A stretch of DNA of 64,000 bases from positions 1 to 64,000 of the forward strand of contig CALEYZ010000066.1 of NCBI GenBank assembly GCA_937928195.1. The letters run 5' to 3'. This document shows positions 25,374-34,434 of the stretch, one piece after another. Below the pieces are notes generated by a model. It was given only the letters and a program-made list of their open reading frames with translations. It did not search any database and was not told the origin of the DNA. The translations under genes were made by a program, and so were the position numbers. The stretch is from an uncultured Limnohabitans sp. GTDB lineage: Bacteria; Pseudomonadota; Gammaproteobacteria; Burkholderiales; Burkholderiaceae_C. How positions within the stretch are numbered: the stretch's first letter is position 1; every line of letters starts with the position of its first letter.

Positions 25374-25946
25374 TTAAAGTGCCGGCACTGACAATCGGTG
25401 AATCAAGTCCAATGCCATGGGCCAATCACCATAACCCGATGCAGGATTGAGGTGTCCTACTGCCCCCAAATCAAGGATTTCACTGTGCCAAGCGTGCGCC
25501 AATTGCTGGGCACTTTCTCGGGAGGCTAAAGGGTCGTTGCTGCTGGTGCAGACCAAGCTGCGAAACGGCAGTGGATGGCGTGGCACGGGTAACCAAGCAC
25601 CGGCAGTCAATGCGGCAATCGATGGATAGCCGTCGGGCATTGGCGTCTCAAAGTCTGGGGGAGCGGCCAGCAAAGCGCCGCACACCTGGTCCAAGTGCTG
25701 GCTGCGCAAGGCCCAATGCGCCACCATGATGCAACCGCCACTGTGGGCCACGATCAGCACAGGGCCTTGCATGCCGGCAATGGCATCCTCAATGGCCACC
25801 ACTCTTTTGGCGCAATCAAGGTCTTCACGGCCCATCGGGGGGACCACCTTGACGTTCGGAAGTTTTGCGGCCAGCAAGGTTTGCCAGTGGGCTTCTACAT
25901 GGTCTCTCAAGCCAGGAACAATCAAAACAGCAGGGGCAAAGGCCAT
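25374..25946 (-). CDS. RBBP9/YdeN-family alpha/beta hydrolase
   Basis: 190 residues, the family size. The catalytic serine is in VAHSGGCIMVAHW, the Asp in TSSNDPLASRESA and the His in GAVGHLNPASGYGDWP, all in the conserved order. These small serine hydrolases have no firmly assigned natural substrate. The gene is divergent from the AraC regulator and stands upstream of the DUF1302 gene on the same strand with a 128-bp gap, so it may belong to the same regulon. Confidence 0.92.
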   Translation of the reverse strand: MAFAPAVLIVPGLRDHVEAHWQTLLAAKLPNVKVVPPMGREDLDCAKRVVAIEDAIAGMQGPVLIVAHSGGCIMVAHWALRSQHLDQVCGALLAAPPDFETPMPDGYPSIAALTAGAWLPVPRHPLPFRSLVCTSSNDPLASRESAQQLAHAWHSEILDLGAVGHLNPASGYGDWPMALDLIHRLSVPAL

Positions 25947-26020
25947 TGGGAAACTCCAAAATTTGAGGGGTCAATTGCAAAAAATAAGGGAAAACTATAG
26001 GTGGGCAGGGTTGGAACGGA

Positions 26021-26055
26021 TTTGCCAATTCACGACTTCGAGTTAGCATTTCACG
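26021..26055. promoter_or_regulatory. 35-bp repeat, copy A (candidate AraC operator)
   Basis: TTTGCCAATTCACGACTT, then CGAGTTAGCATTTCACG. The same string with four changes lies at 30159-30193, between the TauD and Bug genes. This copy sits 60 bp before the AraC start. Two near-identical copies at promoters of one locus suggest a shared regulator-binding site. Confidence 0.6.
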
Positions 26056-26114
26056 TCAAATTGAACAAGTGGATTCGAAGTGCTTCGGCCACGGCTCAGT
26101 GCACGGAGGTTTGG

Positions 26115-27128
26115 ATGAACAAGTCAAAAGCGCAGCACCAAGTGATGCAGGTTCGCGCTGCGGCCCTGAGCCATTACGAAACGGTCGCCCGAAAATTGGG
26201 TGTCAACGTTCAACCTTTGCTGCGCAAAGTGGGCTTGACGCGTCAAATGTTGGTGTCACCCACTCAATTGATTCCGGTCAACAGCGCCGTGGGGCTATTG
26301 GAGCTGACGGCCCATGAAAGTGGTTGTGACACAGTAGGTTTGATGATGGCCGAGGCGCGTGTGCTGTCTGATTTTGGTCCGGTCAGTTTGCTCTTGATGC
26401 AACAGCACAGCATGCGCAGCGCATTGAACACCATCATGCAGTACCGCCATCTGCTCAATGAATCCTTGGGCATGCACATTGAAGATGCAGGCAAGTACAC
26501 CCTGATTCGCGAAGAAATCATGACCGACCATGCGGGCGGTGCCATTCAATCGACCGACATGGCGGTGGGCGTGCTGATTCTTATTTTCAGGGCCATCTTG
26601 GGGCCCAACTGGCGACCCCATGCGGTGCACTTCACGCACTCAGCGCCGCAAGACCTTCAGATTTTGAAGCGGATTTTCAGATGCGGATTGCATTTTGACA
26701 GCGACTTCAACGGCCTGATGTGTCTCAGCTCAGACCTGGACGCTGTCAATGTGATGGCAGACCCTGCCATGGCCAGTTATGCGCAATCATTTTTAGAAGC
26801 CATTCCCAAGCCGGGGCAAAGTTCTTTTGTGTTGGACGTGCGGCGCTCGGTGTATTTGCTGCTGCCCATGGGCCGCGCCAATGTCGATCAAGTGGCTTCC
26901 GGTTTGGGTATGAATGTGCGCACCTTGCAACGTCGTCTTGAAGAAAGTCAGGTGAGTTTTTCAGATGTCTTGAACGATGTGCGCTGTGAGTTGGCACAGC
27001 GCTACATCAAGCACACCTCGCATGCGTTTGCGCGGGTGGCTGAGTTGCTGGGGTATTCCAACACCAGCTCCTTCAACCGTTGGTTCACCGCGCAATTTCA
27101 GTGCACGCCTTCACACATGCGTGCCTGA
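26115..27128 (+). CDS. AraC-family transcriptional regulator
   Basis: 337 residues from the ATG at 26115, which follows GGAGGT; the longer frame to 26001 has no site. The N-terminal domain is of the Arabinose_bd (OruR/ArgR-like) type. The C-terminal double helix-turn-helix is clear: NVDQVASGLGMNVRTLQRRLEE and VAELLGYSNTSSFNRWFTAQFQCTPSHMR. It ends 5 bp before the end of the convergent BKACE gene. The 35-bp repeat before it and before the TauD/Bug pair makes it the likely regulator of both. Confidence 0.93.
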   Translation: MNKSKAQHQVMQVRAAALSHYETVARKLGVNVQPLLRKVGLTRQMLVSPTQLIPVNSAVGLLELTAHESGCDTVGLMMAEARVLSDFGPVSLLLMQQHSMRSALNTIMQYRHLLNESLGMHIEDAGKYTLIREEIMTDHAGGAIQSTDMAVGVLILIFRAILGPNWRPHAVHFTHSAPQDLQILKRIFRCGLHFDSDFNGLMCLSSDLDAVNVMADPAMASYAQSFLEAIPKPGQSSFVLDVRRSVYLLLPMGRANVDQVASGLGMNVRTLQRRLEESQVSFSDVLNDVRCELAQRYIKHTSHAFARVAELLGYSNTSSFNRWFTAQFQCTPSHMRA

Positions 27129-27133
27129 TCGCA

Positions 27134-28192
27134 TCACGCGGCTTTTTGCAAGAAGCCTTGGTTGCCGCCATTGCGGTTGGGTGAGAAGCCATTGGCTGCC
27201 AAGGTTTCTTCCACCGTGTCGTAGAACACACCAATCTGCAAAATCTCACGTGCTTCTTTGCCATTGGCCACATCGCGGCCCATTTCGTTTGACACGCGCA
27301 CCAACTGTTTGATTTGCTCGACGGTGCTCATGCGGCCCGTGCGCTTTTGATTCCAAAGATTGTCTTCAATGCCACAGCGAACATGCAAGCCCATGGACAT
27401 GCCCATCATGTTAATGGGCAACACATTGCGCATGCTGCTTTCCACTGTCAATTTGGCGCCATCTGGAATGGCACGCAAGAAATTGGCCATGTTGTAAATG
27501 TTGGGCGCATCCATGCCGCCGCTGATGGCCACCCAGTTCATCACCAGTGGACCTTTGTAGACGCCGCGGCGAATCAAGCGCTCAACGGTTTCATAGCTGT
27601 TGATGTTGTAAAACTGAAATGCACTCTGAATGCCTGCTGCACTGAGTCGGCGGATGTGCTCTTCAAACCAAGCAGGGTTGGAGGGCACGACCATTTCACT
27701 GAAAGCGCGGCGGCCATTGGGCGTGCCCAGCGAGGTTCCTGCAAAATCACGCTCGTCCATGTGCTCCAGCACATTCATTTGCGTGGTGTTGACGGTCACA
27801 GTGACCTGGTCAGGCTTGGGCGAAAGCTCGGCCAACATGTGGCGGGTGTCATCCGACAGCCACTTGGCGATGGCACCATCAGACTCTGGCGCAAACGAGA
27901 TGGAACCTCCGACTTGAATCACCATGTCGGGCACTGCTTGGCGAACACCCGCAATCAGCTCGTTGAATTTGGACAGTCGTTTAGAACCCGAGCCATCGGC
28001 TTCACGCACATGCAAGTGCAAAACGGTTGCCCCAGCGTTGTAGCAATCGACCGCTTTTTGAATTTGGTCTTCCATGCTGACGGGAATGTCTTCTGGGTAA
28101 TCGGAGGGAATCCACTCAGGGCCGTAGGGCGCTGCTGTGATGATGAGTTTGTCTTGGTTTTCAGGGAAAAGATGACCGTCGAGGAAATTCAT
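27134..28192 (-). CDS. Beta-keto acid cleavage enzyme (BKACE, DUF849)
   Basis: 352 residues from the ATG at 28192 (GGAG five bases before); a TTG at 28207 is in frame. BKACE features: IITAAPYGPEW near the start, the zinc-ligand VLHLHVREADGSGS segment, QVGGSISFAPE, and GLHVRCGIEDNLWNQKR near the end. The family condenses a beta-keto acid with acetyl-CoA to give acetoacetate and a CoA ester, and many members have non-3-aminobutyrate substrates. It is the last gene of a three-gene operon with the TauD-like and quinone-oxidoreductase genes. Confidence 0.9.
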   Translation of the reverse strand: MNFLDGHLFPENQDKLIITAAPYGPEWIPSDYPEDIPVSMEDQIQKAVDCYNAGATVLHLHVREADGSGSKRLSKFNELIAGVRQAVPDMVIQVGGSISFAPESDGAIAKWLSDDTRHMLAELSPKPDQVTVTVNTTQMNVLEHMDERDFAGTSLGTPNGRRAFSEMVVPSNPAWFEEHIRRLSAAGIQSAFQFYNINSYETVERLIRRGVYKGPLVMNWVAISGGMDAPNIYNMANFLRAIPDGAKLTVESSMRNVLPINMMGMSMGLHVRCGIEDNLWNQKRTGRMSTVEQIKQLVRVSNEMGRDVANGKEAREILQIGVFYDTVEETLAANGFSPNRNGGNQGFLQKAA

Positions 28193-28240
28193 AAATGCTC
28201 CAAACAAGGAATGTGAATGAGGGTTTTAAACAAGGGGTGT

Positions 28241-29212
28241 TCAGGGCATGAGCACAATCGCACCCGTCGATTTGCGTGACTCCAACAAGCGGTGCGCTTG
28301 GTCCGCTTCGGTGAGTGAAAACACATGGCTAGGTTCGCTCACAATGTGGCCTGCCAGTACGTTGTCAAACAATTCTTTGGCCATGTCGAGCATGTGCGCG
28401 CGAGGCTTGGCGTAATGAACCATGGCAGGGCGGGTGAGCCACAGAGACTTCACAGCCAGCATGCGCGAATCAATGTTGACTGGCCCAGAGCTGGTGCCGT
28501 TGCTGACCAGCGTACCGCGCGCTTGCAGACTGGCAAGCGAGGCTTGCAGAGTGTCTTTGCCGACAGAGTCAAAGACCACGGGAACACCTTGACCGTCCGT
28601 GATTTCCATCACGCGTTGGGCAATGTCTTCACGCGTGCTCACAATGGTGTGCGCGCAGCCATGGGCTTTGGCAATGGCCGCTTTCTCATCGCTGCTGACC
28701 ACGCCAATCATGTTGACGCCCAAGGCGCGTGCCCATTGGCATGCAATCAAGCCCACACCGCCAGCCGCTGCGTGGTACAGAATGGTTTCACCGCCCTTGA
28801 GAGGGTAGACCTGACGGAACAAATATTGTGCTGTCATGCCCTTCATGATGAGTGTAGAGGCGGTGCTGTCCGAGATGCCATCGGGCAGTGGAATCAACAC
28901 ATCTGCAGGCATCACGCGCACATCGGCATAAGCGCCCAAGGGGCCGAGCAAGTAGCCTACGCGATCACCGACACGAATGTCGCTGACACCTTCACCCACA
29001 GCTTCCACAACGCCCACGGCATCGGATCCCAATCCGCTGGGGAAGCTGGGCACGGGGTATTGGCCTGTGCGGAAATACACATCAATGAAGTTGACGGCAA
29101 TGTGGCTGTGTCTGACCCTGGCTTGACCGGGGCCTGGTGCACCCACTTCAACGGTTTCCAGTTTCAAGACTTCTGGTCCACCAATTTGGTGAAAGCGAAT
29201 CACTCGACTCAT
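28241..29212 (-). CDS. NAD(P)H:quinone oxidoreductase, zinc-free MDR family
   Basis: 323 residues from the ATG at 29212, with GAGGAA seven bases before; the longer frame to 29371 overlaps the TauD gene and has no site. It shows HSHIAVNFIDVYFRTGQYP, GSDAVGVVEAVGEGV, the NADPH loop HAAAGGVGLIACQWARALG and a C-terminal ESRKSTGAIVLMP, as in QorA. The structural zinc cysteines of alcohol dehydrogenases are absent. It may act as an enone or quinone reductase on a pathway intermediate. Confidence 0.9.
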   Translation of the reverse strand: MSRVIRFHQIGGPEVLKLETVEVGAPGPGQARVRHSHIAVNFIDVYFRTGQYPVPSFPSGLGSDAVGVVEAVGEGVSDIRVGDRVGYLLGPLGAYADVRVMPADVLIPLPDGISDSTASTLIMKGMTAQYLFRQVYPLKGGETILYHAAAGGVGLIACQWARALGVNMIGVVSSDEKAAIAKAHGCAHTIVSTREDIAQRVMEITDGQGVPVVFDSVGKDTLQASLASLQARGTLVSNGTSSGPVNIDSRMLAVKSLWLTRPAMVHYAKPRAHMLDMAKELFDNVLAGHIVSEPSHVFSLTEADQAHRLLESRKSTGAIVLMP

Positions 29213-29241
29213 AAATTTCCTCAATGAATTTCTAAAAATTT

Positions 29242-30099
29242 TCAGTAGGGAACGCTGCCGACAATGCCGGCGCGTTCCATTTTTCGGTGGCATGGTGGGT
29301 AGTCCATCACGGCGTAATGTTGCGTGGCGCGGTTGTCCCAAATGGCCACGCTGTAAGGCTGCCAGCGCCAACGCACTTGGTACTCTGGCACGTAGGCTTG
29401 GCTGATCAGGTATTGCATCAGGTCACCACCGACTTGGTTGTAGTCTTGACCGTAGCGAACATTTTGTTTGTTGTGGTAGTTCACAAAGTGCGTGGTAAAA
29501 CCGTTCACAAACAACACCTTTTCTTGCGTCTCAGGGTGCGTGCGAATGACAGGATGTTCTGAGTCAGGGTATTGCGTGCGCATGGCCTGGCGTTTTTCTT
29601 CAGGCATGGCCGCTGCAAATGAAGAATGGAAACTGTGGTTAGCGCGCAGGCCTTGAATCTGGTCTTTGATGTGCTGTGGTAACTTTTCGTAGGCCAATGC
29701 CATGTTGGCCCAAATGGTGTCGCCGCCCACGGGAGGGCACTCAATGCAGCGCAGCACACATCCCAACGCCGGGGCAGGGCGCCAGGTGCCATCGGTGTGC
29801 CATGAGTTCTCATAGCGGTCGATGGGGCTGTCGGGGTTTTTGTAAATTTGCACCAATCCGGGTGCTTCTGGGTGACTGGGCACCATCGGATGCGTCTCCA
29901 ATTCTCCCAAGCGTTGTGCGAAGGCCATGTGATCAAGGCGAGACAATTTGTCCAAAGTTTGATCACGCAAAAAAAGCACCTTGTGTTTCAGCAAGGCGGC
30001 ATAAATCTCGTTGAACAAAGCGTCGTCTCGCACAGCGTCGCCTAAGCTGACATCGTGCAATTGCGCGCCAATGGCGCAGGTTAAAGGTTCAATGCGCAT
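29242..30099 (-). CDS. TauD/TfdA-family Fe(II)/2-oxoglutarate dioxygenase
   Basis: 285 residues from the ATG at 30099 (GGAGAC site). The iron triad is visible: His and Asp in SWHTDGTW and the distal His in DNRATQHYAV; the 2-oxoglutarate Arg lies in RKMERAGI. VLFLRDQTLD and GLVQIYKNPD are family landmarks. Members hydroxylate taurine, phenoxyacetates, alkyl sulfates and others, often with loss of sulfite or another leaving group. It is first in the operon before the oxidoreductase and BKACE, and divergent from a Bug receptor and a YeiH-type exporter. Confidence 0.92.
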   Translation of the reverse strand: MRIEPLTCAIGAQLHDVSLGDAVRDDALFNEIYAALLKHKVLFLRDQTLDKLSRLDHMAFAQRLGELETHPMVPSHPEAPGLVQIYKNPDSPIDRYENSWHTDGTWRPAPALGCVLRCIECPPVGGDTIWANMALAYEKLPQHIKDQIQGLRANHSFHSSFAAAMPEEKRQAMRTQYPDSEHPVIRTHPETQEKVLFVNGFTTHFVNYHNKQNVRYGQDYNQVGGDLMQYLISQAYVPEYQVRWRWQPYSVAIWDNRATQHYAVMDYPPCHRKMERAGIVGSVPY

Positions 30100-30158
30100 G
30101 AGGTGTCTCCGGTTGCATGGCTGGTTCTCAAAATGGTGCCACCACTTGCATTTGTTCG

Positions 30159-30193
30159 TTTGCCAATTCACGACTTTGATTTAGCATTTAACG
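30159..30193. promoter_or_regulatory. 35-bp repeat, copy B (candidate AraC operator)
   Basis: TTTGCCAATTCACGACTT followed by TGATTTAGCATTTAACG, matching copy A at 26021-26055 in all but four positions. It lies 60 bp before the TauD-like start, the same distance and orientation question as for copy A, in the 250-bp divergent region shared with the Bug gene. Confidence 0.6.
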
Positions 30194-30350
30194 ACAGGGT
30201 GTCAATTGCGTGTGAGCTCCATCCGAGGTCAGGGAGAACCCGATGTGACATGGAAAGATAATTGACTGTCGTCAACGGATAAATGTCTCGCACAGACAAT
30301 CTGAACAATCGCCACATCCGATTTCAGAACAACTCATCAGGAGACCACCG

Positions 30351-31337
30351 ATGTTCAAGTTTTCACAAATTCGCAAATTTCAACGCCAAGCACTGACGGT
30401 CTTGGCAGGTGCATTGCTGTCACACGCTGCAATGGCGTGGACCGACAAGCCCGTTAAATTGTTGGTGCCTGCACCAGCAGGTGGCAACATCGATGTGATT
30501 GCCCGTTTGTTGGCCGACCAACTCTCTGCCGACATTGGACAACCCATGGTGGTTGAAAACAAACCTGGTGCTGGCGGTGCCATTGCCGTTCAAGCCATGC
30601 GTGCAGCACCGGCCGATGGCCAAACCTTGATGGTGACAGCCAGCAACGTGCTCACAGAAATTCCGCACGTGATGAAAACCGGCTTTGACCCCTTGAAAGA
30701 CGTGCGCCCTGTGGGTTTTGTGGCGCGTGGTAATTTGGTCATGATTGCCGCACCCAATGTGCCTGCCAAAGATTTCAACAGTTTCATGGCGTATGCCAAG
30801 AAAAATCCAGGCAACCTCAGTTTTGCGTCCTATAGCACCGGCACAATTTCGCATTACGTGGGCATGATCCTGAATCAAAAAGCGGGATTGGATTTGCAAC
30901 ACGTGCCGTTCTTGGGTTCGCCGCCCGCCTTGGCACAAGTGATGGGTGGACAAATTCCCGTGATGTTCGATGGCTATGCCACCTCCCGTAATTTGATTTC
31001 CACCGGCAAAGTGCAAGCCTATGCCGTGGCCTCCAAAAGCAGATTGAGTCAATTGCCAGAGGTGCCAACCATGACCGAATTGGGCTACCCTGATTTGAAT
31101 TTCTCCAATTGGATGGGCATCATCGCCTCGTCCAATGTGTCTCCTGACTTGGCTGAAAAAATTCACAAAGCCATTCGCACGGCCGCGATGAATCCCAAAT
31201 TCAAAGAACGTGTGGTGGCCAATGGTTTCGAGCCTTCAGAAGATACCAATCTTGCCCAAATGGCGCAAACGGTCAAGCTCGACTTTGACCGCAATGCTGC
31301 CATCGTGAAACAGTTCAACATTCAAATCAACCAGTGA
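30351..31337 (+). CDS. Bug-family receptor, copy 2
   Basis: 328 residues with a signal peptide ending at SHAAMA near residue 29, then WTDKPVKLLVPAPAGGNIDVIARLLADQL, the Bug opening, and ENKPGAGGAIAVQAMRAAPADG. GGA-rich ribosome site (AGGAGACC) before the ATG. Its stop overlaps the GTG start of the YeiH-type gene. No TctA or TctB gene is near. By position it is co-regulated with the divergent TauD/BKACE operon. Confidence 0.94.
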   Translation: MFKFSQIRKFQRQALTVLAGALLSHAAMAWTDKPVKLLVPAPAGGNIDVIARLLADQLSADIGQPMVVENKPGAGGAIAVQAMRAAPADGQTLMVTASNVLTEIPHVMKTGFDPLKDVRPVGFVARGNLVMIAAPNVPAKDFNSFMAYAKKNPGNLSFASYSTGTISHYVGMILNQKAGLDLQHVPFLGSPPALAQVMGGQIPVMFDGYATSRNLISTGKVQAYAVASKSRLSQLPEVPTMTELGYPDLNFSNWMGIIASSNVSPDLAEKIHKAIRTAAMNPKFKERVVANGFEPSEDTNLAQMAQTVKLDFDRNAAIVKQFNIQINQ

Positions 31338-32389
31338 GTCGCTTGCTTGTTGCACAGGCTTGGCTGCACACAAAGAAAAACCGAGCACAGGTTCTGTGGC
31401 CAGGCGTCAGCTTGTCCGCTGTAGTGGCCACAGCTGCGCTCTTTTTGTCAGAACACTACCAAGCACCTGTGATGCTGTTTGCCTTGCTGTTGGGCATGGC
31501 GCTGAATTTTTTATCGAAAGAGACAAGGTCTCAGCCAGGCATTGAGTTTGTTGCCAAAGAAATTCTGCGTTGGGGCGTTGCTTTACTGGGCCTCAAAATC
31601 ACGGCAGACCAAGTGCAAACCTTGGGCTGGCAGCCCGTGTTGATGGTGGTCTTGGCGGTCACCTGCACCATCGTGCTGGGCATTGTGATGGCCAAATGGA
31701 TGGGTTTTAAAACCTTCTTTGGTTTCTTGTCCGGCGGCTCTGTGGCCATCTGTGGTGCTTCTGCTGCGTTGGCCATTGCCACCGCATTTCCACATCATCC
31801 ACAAAAAGATCGGGCCACTTTGTTTGTGGTCATCAGTGTCAGCACGCTGTCGACCATTGCCATGGTGGGCTATCCCATTTTGGTGGGTTGGTTGGGCTTG
31901 GACCCCGTTCAGGCTGGCGTGTTCTTGGGCGGCACTATCCACGATGTGGCGCAAGTGGTGGGCGCAGGCTACAGCATGGGCCAGCAAACTGGCGATACCG
32001 CCACTGTGGTCAAACTCATGCGCGTGGCCATGTTGGTTCCGGTGATCTTGGTGGCCGCTTGGTTAACCCGCAGCACCCCCGTTGCGCAAGACGGTGGGGT
32101 GCAAGCTTTCCAAACTCCTCAGCGGCCGCCTTTATTGCCTTGGTTTGCCGTCTTGTTTGTGGTACTGATGGCGGTGAACAGTGTGTGGCCTTTGCCAGAA
32201 ATTGTGGTGAACACCGGTCATTCACTGTCGCGTGTTTTTTTGGTGGGGGCCATGGCCGCCATTGGGATGAAAACACATTTAAAAGACATCGTCAGTGTGG
32301 GTTGGAAGCCCGTGGCATTGATGGTCTTTGAAACGGTCTTCTTGGCCTGTTTTTTCATTGTTTTGCTGAACAGTGGCGTCCAACGTTAA
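31334..32389 (+). CDS. UPF0324/YeiH-family membrane protein (putative sulfate exporter)
   Basis: 351 residues with about ten membrane segments. Landmarks: LRWGVALLGLKITADQV, FLSGGSVAICGASAALAIATAF and GVFLGGTIHDVAQVVGAGYSMG, all typical of YeiH. The start is a GTG overlapping the Bug stop by three bases, so the genes are coupled. The family is annotated as putative sulfate exporters on indirect evidence. Beside a TauD-type dioxygenase this raises the idea of sulfite or sulfate release from an organosulfur substrate. The stop overlaps the stop of the convergent LysR gene by four bases. Confidence 0.88.
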   Translation: MSRLLVAQAWLHTKKNRAQVLWPGVSLSAVVATAALFLSEHYQAPVMLFALLLGMALNFLSKETRSQPGIEFVAKEILRWGVALLGLKITADQVQTLGWQPVLMVVLAVTCTIVLGIVMAKWMGFKTFFGFLSGGSVAICGASAALAIATAFPHHPQKDRATLFVVISVSTLSTIAMVGYPILVGWLGLDPVQAGVFLGGTIHDVAQVVGAGYSMGQQTGDTATVVKLMRVAMLVPVILVAAWLTRSTPVAQDGGVQAFQTPQRPPLLPWFAVLFVVLMAVNSVWPLPEIVVNTGHSLSRVFLVGAMAAIGMKTHLKDIVSVGWKPVALMVFETVFLACFFIVLLNSGVQR

Positions 32390-33342
32390 GTGACATTTTT
32401 TGAGTCTGATGTCACCAAATATTGCTGCAGAAATTCCGAAAGTTTGATCACTGATCTTTTGGGGTCACGTTCGGGTGTTAACAGTCCCAGTGGTTCTAAT
32501 TGATCCTCTTGTGGAAAGTGCAGTGCCTTCAATTCACCGCGATCAATCAGGTGTTTGACCACACTCAATGGTATTTGGCACAGCAAGTTGCGTTCGCGCA
32601 GCAAAGACGCAATGGGTGTGAGTACCCGCGTAATCAACGGGAATGTTTTCAATTCATGCAAATTTGTTTCCATTTGCTGGTCAAACAGTTCGCGGGCTGC
32701 GGAGCCTGTTGGCATCAAAAGCCATTCGCTGCGCGCCAAGGTTTTGCGGTCTATCTTTTTAAGTTTCAGAAGCGGGTGCTGAGGTCTGCAAACAATGACC
32801 AACCGGTCTGAAATCAGAGGTGTGAATTGCCAAGCTTCCGGCATCTCTGGAGGGCGTCGGCATACCACCATGTCAACCGCTGATCGGGCGATCGCCATTA
32901 ATTGGTCATTGCCCTCCATCTCGTTCAAGATCACTTGAATGCCGGGTGCACCCTTCTGCAGATGGCCTAGCACCCCCACCAAAATGCCATTGATTGCGGC
33001 TGCCGATGCGGCCAGTCTGACTGTTTCTTGGTCTTCCTCTTGATGGACAGCCAAGACTTCGGCACCTTGTGCCAGACCCTGAAAAAGTTGTCTTGCCACA
33101 GGCAACAAGTCTTCGCAGACAGGTGTTGGACGAACACCTTTGGCGTGCCGTTCAAAAAGGGGAGTCTCTAGCAATTGCTCCAAATAGGCCAATGTTTGTG
33201 TCACAGCCGACTGCGTCATGCCCATGGCATCTGCCGCGCGTTTGAGGCTGCCGAGTTCGGCCAACTTCAGCAATACCTGAACATGGCGAAACTTGCCTCG
33301 GCTGAGCAAGCGTTGTAATAGAACGGAGGCTGTTGGCTTCAT
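32386..33342 (-). CDS. LysR-family regulator
   Basis: 318 residues. The helix-turn-helix (FRHVQVLLKLAELGSLKRAADAMGMTQSAVTQTLAYLEQLLETPLFERH, residues 17-65) is of the type in regulators of protocatechuate and other aromatic acid genes. It is divergent from a Bug/hydrolase operon starting at 33436, and a perfect ATTAGA-AAG-TCTAAT repeat begins four bases before its start codon. It probably regulates that operon and itself. Confidence 0.92.
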   Translation of the reverse strand: MKPTASVLLQRLLSRGKFRHVQVLLKLAELGSLKRAADAMGMTQSAVTQTLAYLEQLLETPLFERHAKGVRPTPVCEDLLPVARQLFQGLAQGAEVLAVHQEEDQETVRLAASAAAINGILVGVLGHLQKGAPGIQVILNEMEGNDQLMAIARSAVDMVVCRRPPEMPEAWQFTPLISDRLVIVCRPQHPLLKLKKIDRKTLARSEWLLMPTGSAARELFDQQMETNLHELKTFPLITRVLTPIASLLRERNLLCQIPLSVVKHLIDRGELKALHFPQEDQLEPLGLLTPERDPKRSVIKLSEFLQQYLVTSDSKNVT

Positions 33343-33345
33343 GGT

Positions 33346-33360
33346 ATTAGAAAGTCTAAT
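33346..33360. promoter_or_regulatory. LysR-type operator candidate
   Basis: ATTAGAAAGTCTAAT is a perfect inverted repeat of 6-bp arms with T-N11-A form, in the 93-bp divergent gap between the LysR and Bug genes and almost touching the LysR start. Confidence 0.6.
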
Positions 33361-33435
33361 GCCAAACGGGCCTATTTAATTGGACATGCGCATTCTCATG
33401 GCCACAATGTCTCAAACATAGTTCCGGAGACAACG

Positions 33436-34434
33436 ATGACATTTCAGGTACCTGTTCAATCAGATGCGCGCATGCGTCGGCGGTTCATGGCGGGCCTTGC
33501 CAGTGCGCTTTTGCCGCTTCATGTTTTGGCCCAGTCCGTGCCTTACCCAACGCGACCGGTGCAACTCATCGTGGCGGCACCTCCGGGCGGCTCGTCGGAT
33601 GTGCTGGCCAGACAAGTTGCAGAACAACTGAGCAAGGACTTGGGTCAGCCAGTGGTCATCGACAACCGACCTGGCGCTGGCGGCACACTGGCAGCTGAGG
33701 CCATGCTGCGTGCGGCTCCCGATGGCCATACGCTCATGATGTCTTGGATAGGAAATGCTACGGCACCTGCTTTGCTGCCCAAAGTGAGCTTTGACATTAC
33801 CAAAGATTTTGCACACATTACCCAAATGTTGGCAGGTTCAAACATATTGGTTGTGAACCCATCTACAGGTTTCAAAAGTTTGGCCGATGTGTTGCAGCAT
33901 GCGAAAAAATACCCTGGCAAGCTCAGCTATGCAAGTTCCGGTAATGGCAGCTCTGGGCATTTGTCCATGGAGTTACTGAAGCAACGAGCAGGTGTGTCCA
34001 TTCTTCACATCCCTTATCGCGGTGGCGCACCCGCCATGAATGATTTGCTCAGCGGACAAGTTGACCTGATGTTCATCAATCAGGATGCTGTCATTCCGCA
34101 TCAGCAAAGCGGGCGATTGGTTCCATTGGCTATTACCAGCGCGCAACGCAATCCAATGTTTCCTCAACTGCCCACAGTGGCAGAGTCCGGATTCCCTGGC
34201 TTTGAAGCCACTGCGTGGGCAGGTATCAGTGCGCCAAAGAACACACCCGCAGCCATCATTGAAAAATTGCACGCTGCGACCGTGAAGGCTGTTGCAGGCC
34301 CCTTGCGTGCAAAGCAGGAAGCCACAGGTGCTCAAATTGTTGGATCAAATCCCGTTCAATTTACACAGTTTGTCAAAGACGAAACGACCAAGTGGAGTCA
34401 AGTGATTCGCACGGCCAATATCAAGGCAGATTAA
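33436..34434 (+). CDS. Bug-family receptor, copy 3
   Basis: 332 residues. The signal region has a twin-arginine-like MRRRFMAGLASALLPLHVLAQ string, which may be a Tat or Sec signal. Then come YPTRPVQLIVAAPPGGSSDVLARQVAEQL and IDNRPGAGGTLAAEAMLRAAPDGH. GGAGAC precedes the ATG. Its TAA overlaps the ATG of the MetX-like gene by one base, so receptor and hydrolase are tightly coupled. Confidence 0.94.
   Translation: MTFQVPVQSDARMRRRFMAGLASALLPLHVLAQSVPYPTRPVQLIVAAPPGGSSDVLARQVAEQLSKDLGQPVVIDNRPGAGGTLAAEAMLRAAPDGHTLMMSWIGNATAPALLPKVSFDITKDFAHITQMLAGSNILVVNPSTGFKSLADVLQHAKKYPGKLSYASSGNGSSGHLSMELLKQRAGVSILHIPYRGGAPAMNDLLSGQVDLMFINQDAVIPHQQSGRLVPLAITSAQRNPMFPQLPTVAESGFPGFEATAWAGISAPKNTPAAIIEKLHAATVKAVAGPLRAKQEATGAQIVGSNPVQFTQFVKDETTKWSQVIRTANIKAD

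Noticed and set aside
27314..28216. A 300-codon open frame opposite the BKACE gene
   Set aside because: Antisense to a gene with clear family motifs; the product is low-complexity His/Ala-rich.
28325..29227. A 300-codon open frame opposite the quinone oxidoreductase gene
   Set aside because: Antisense to a gene with all MDR landmarks; no ribosome site or recognisable domain.
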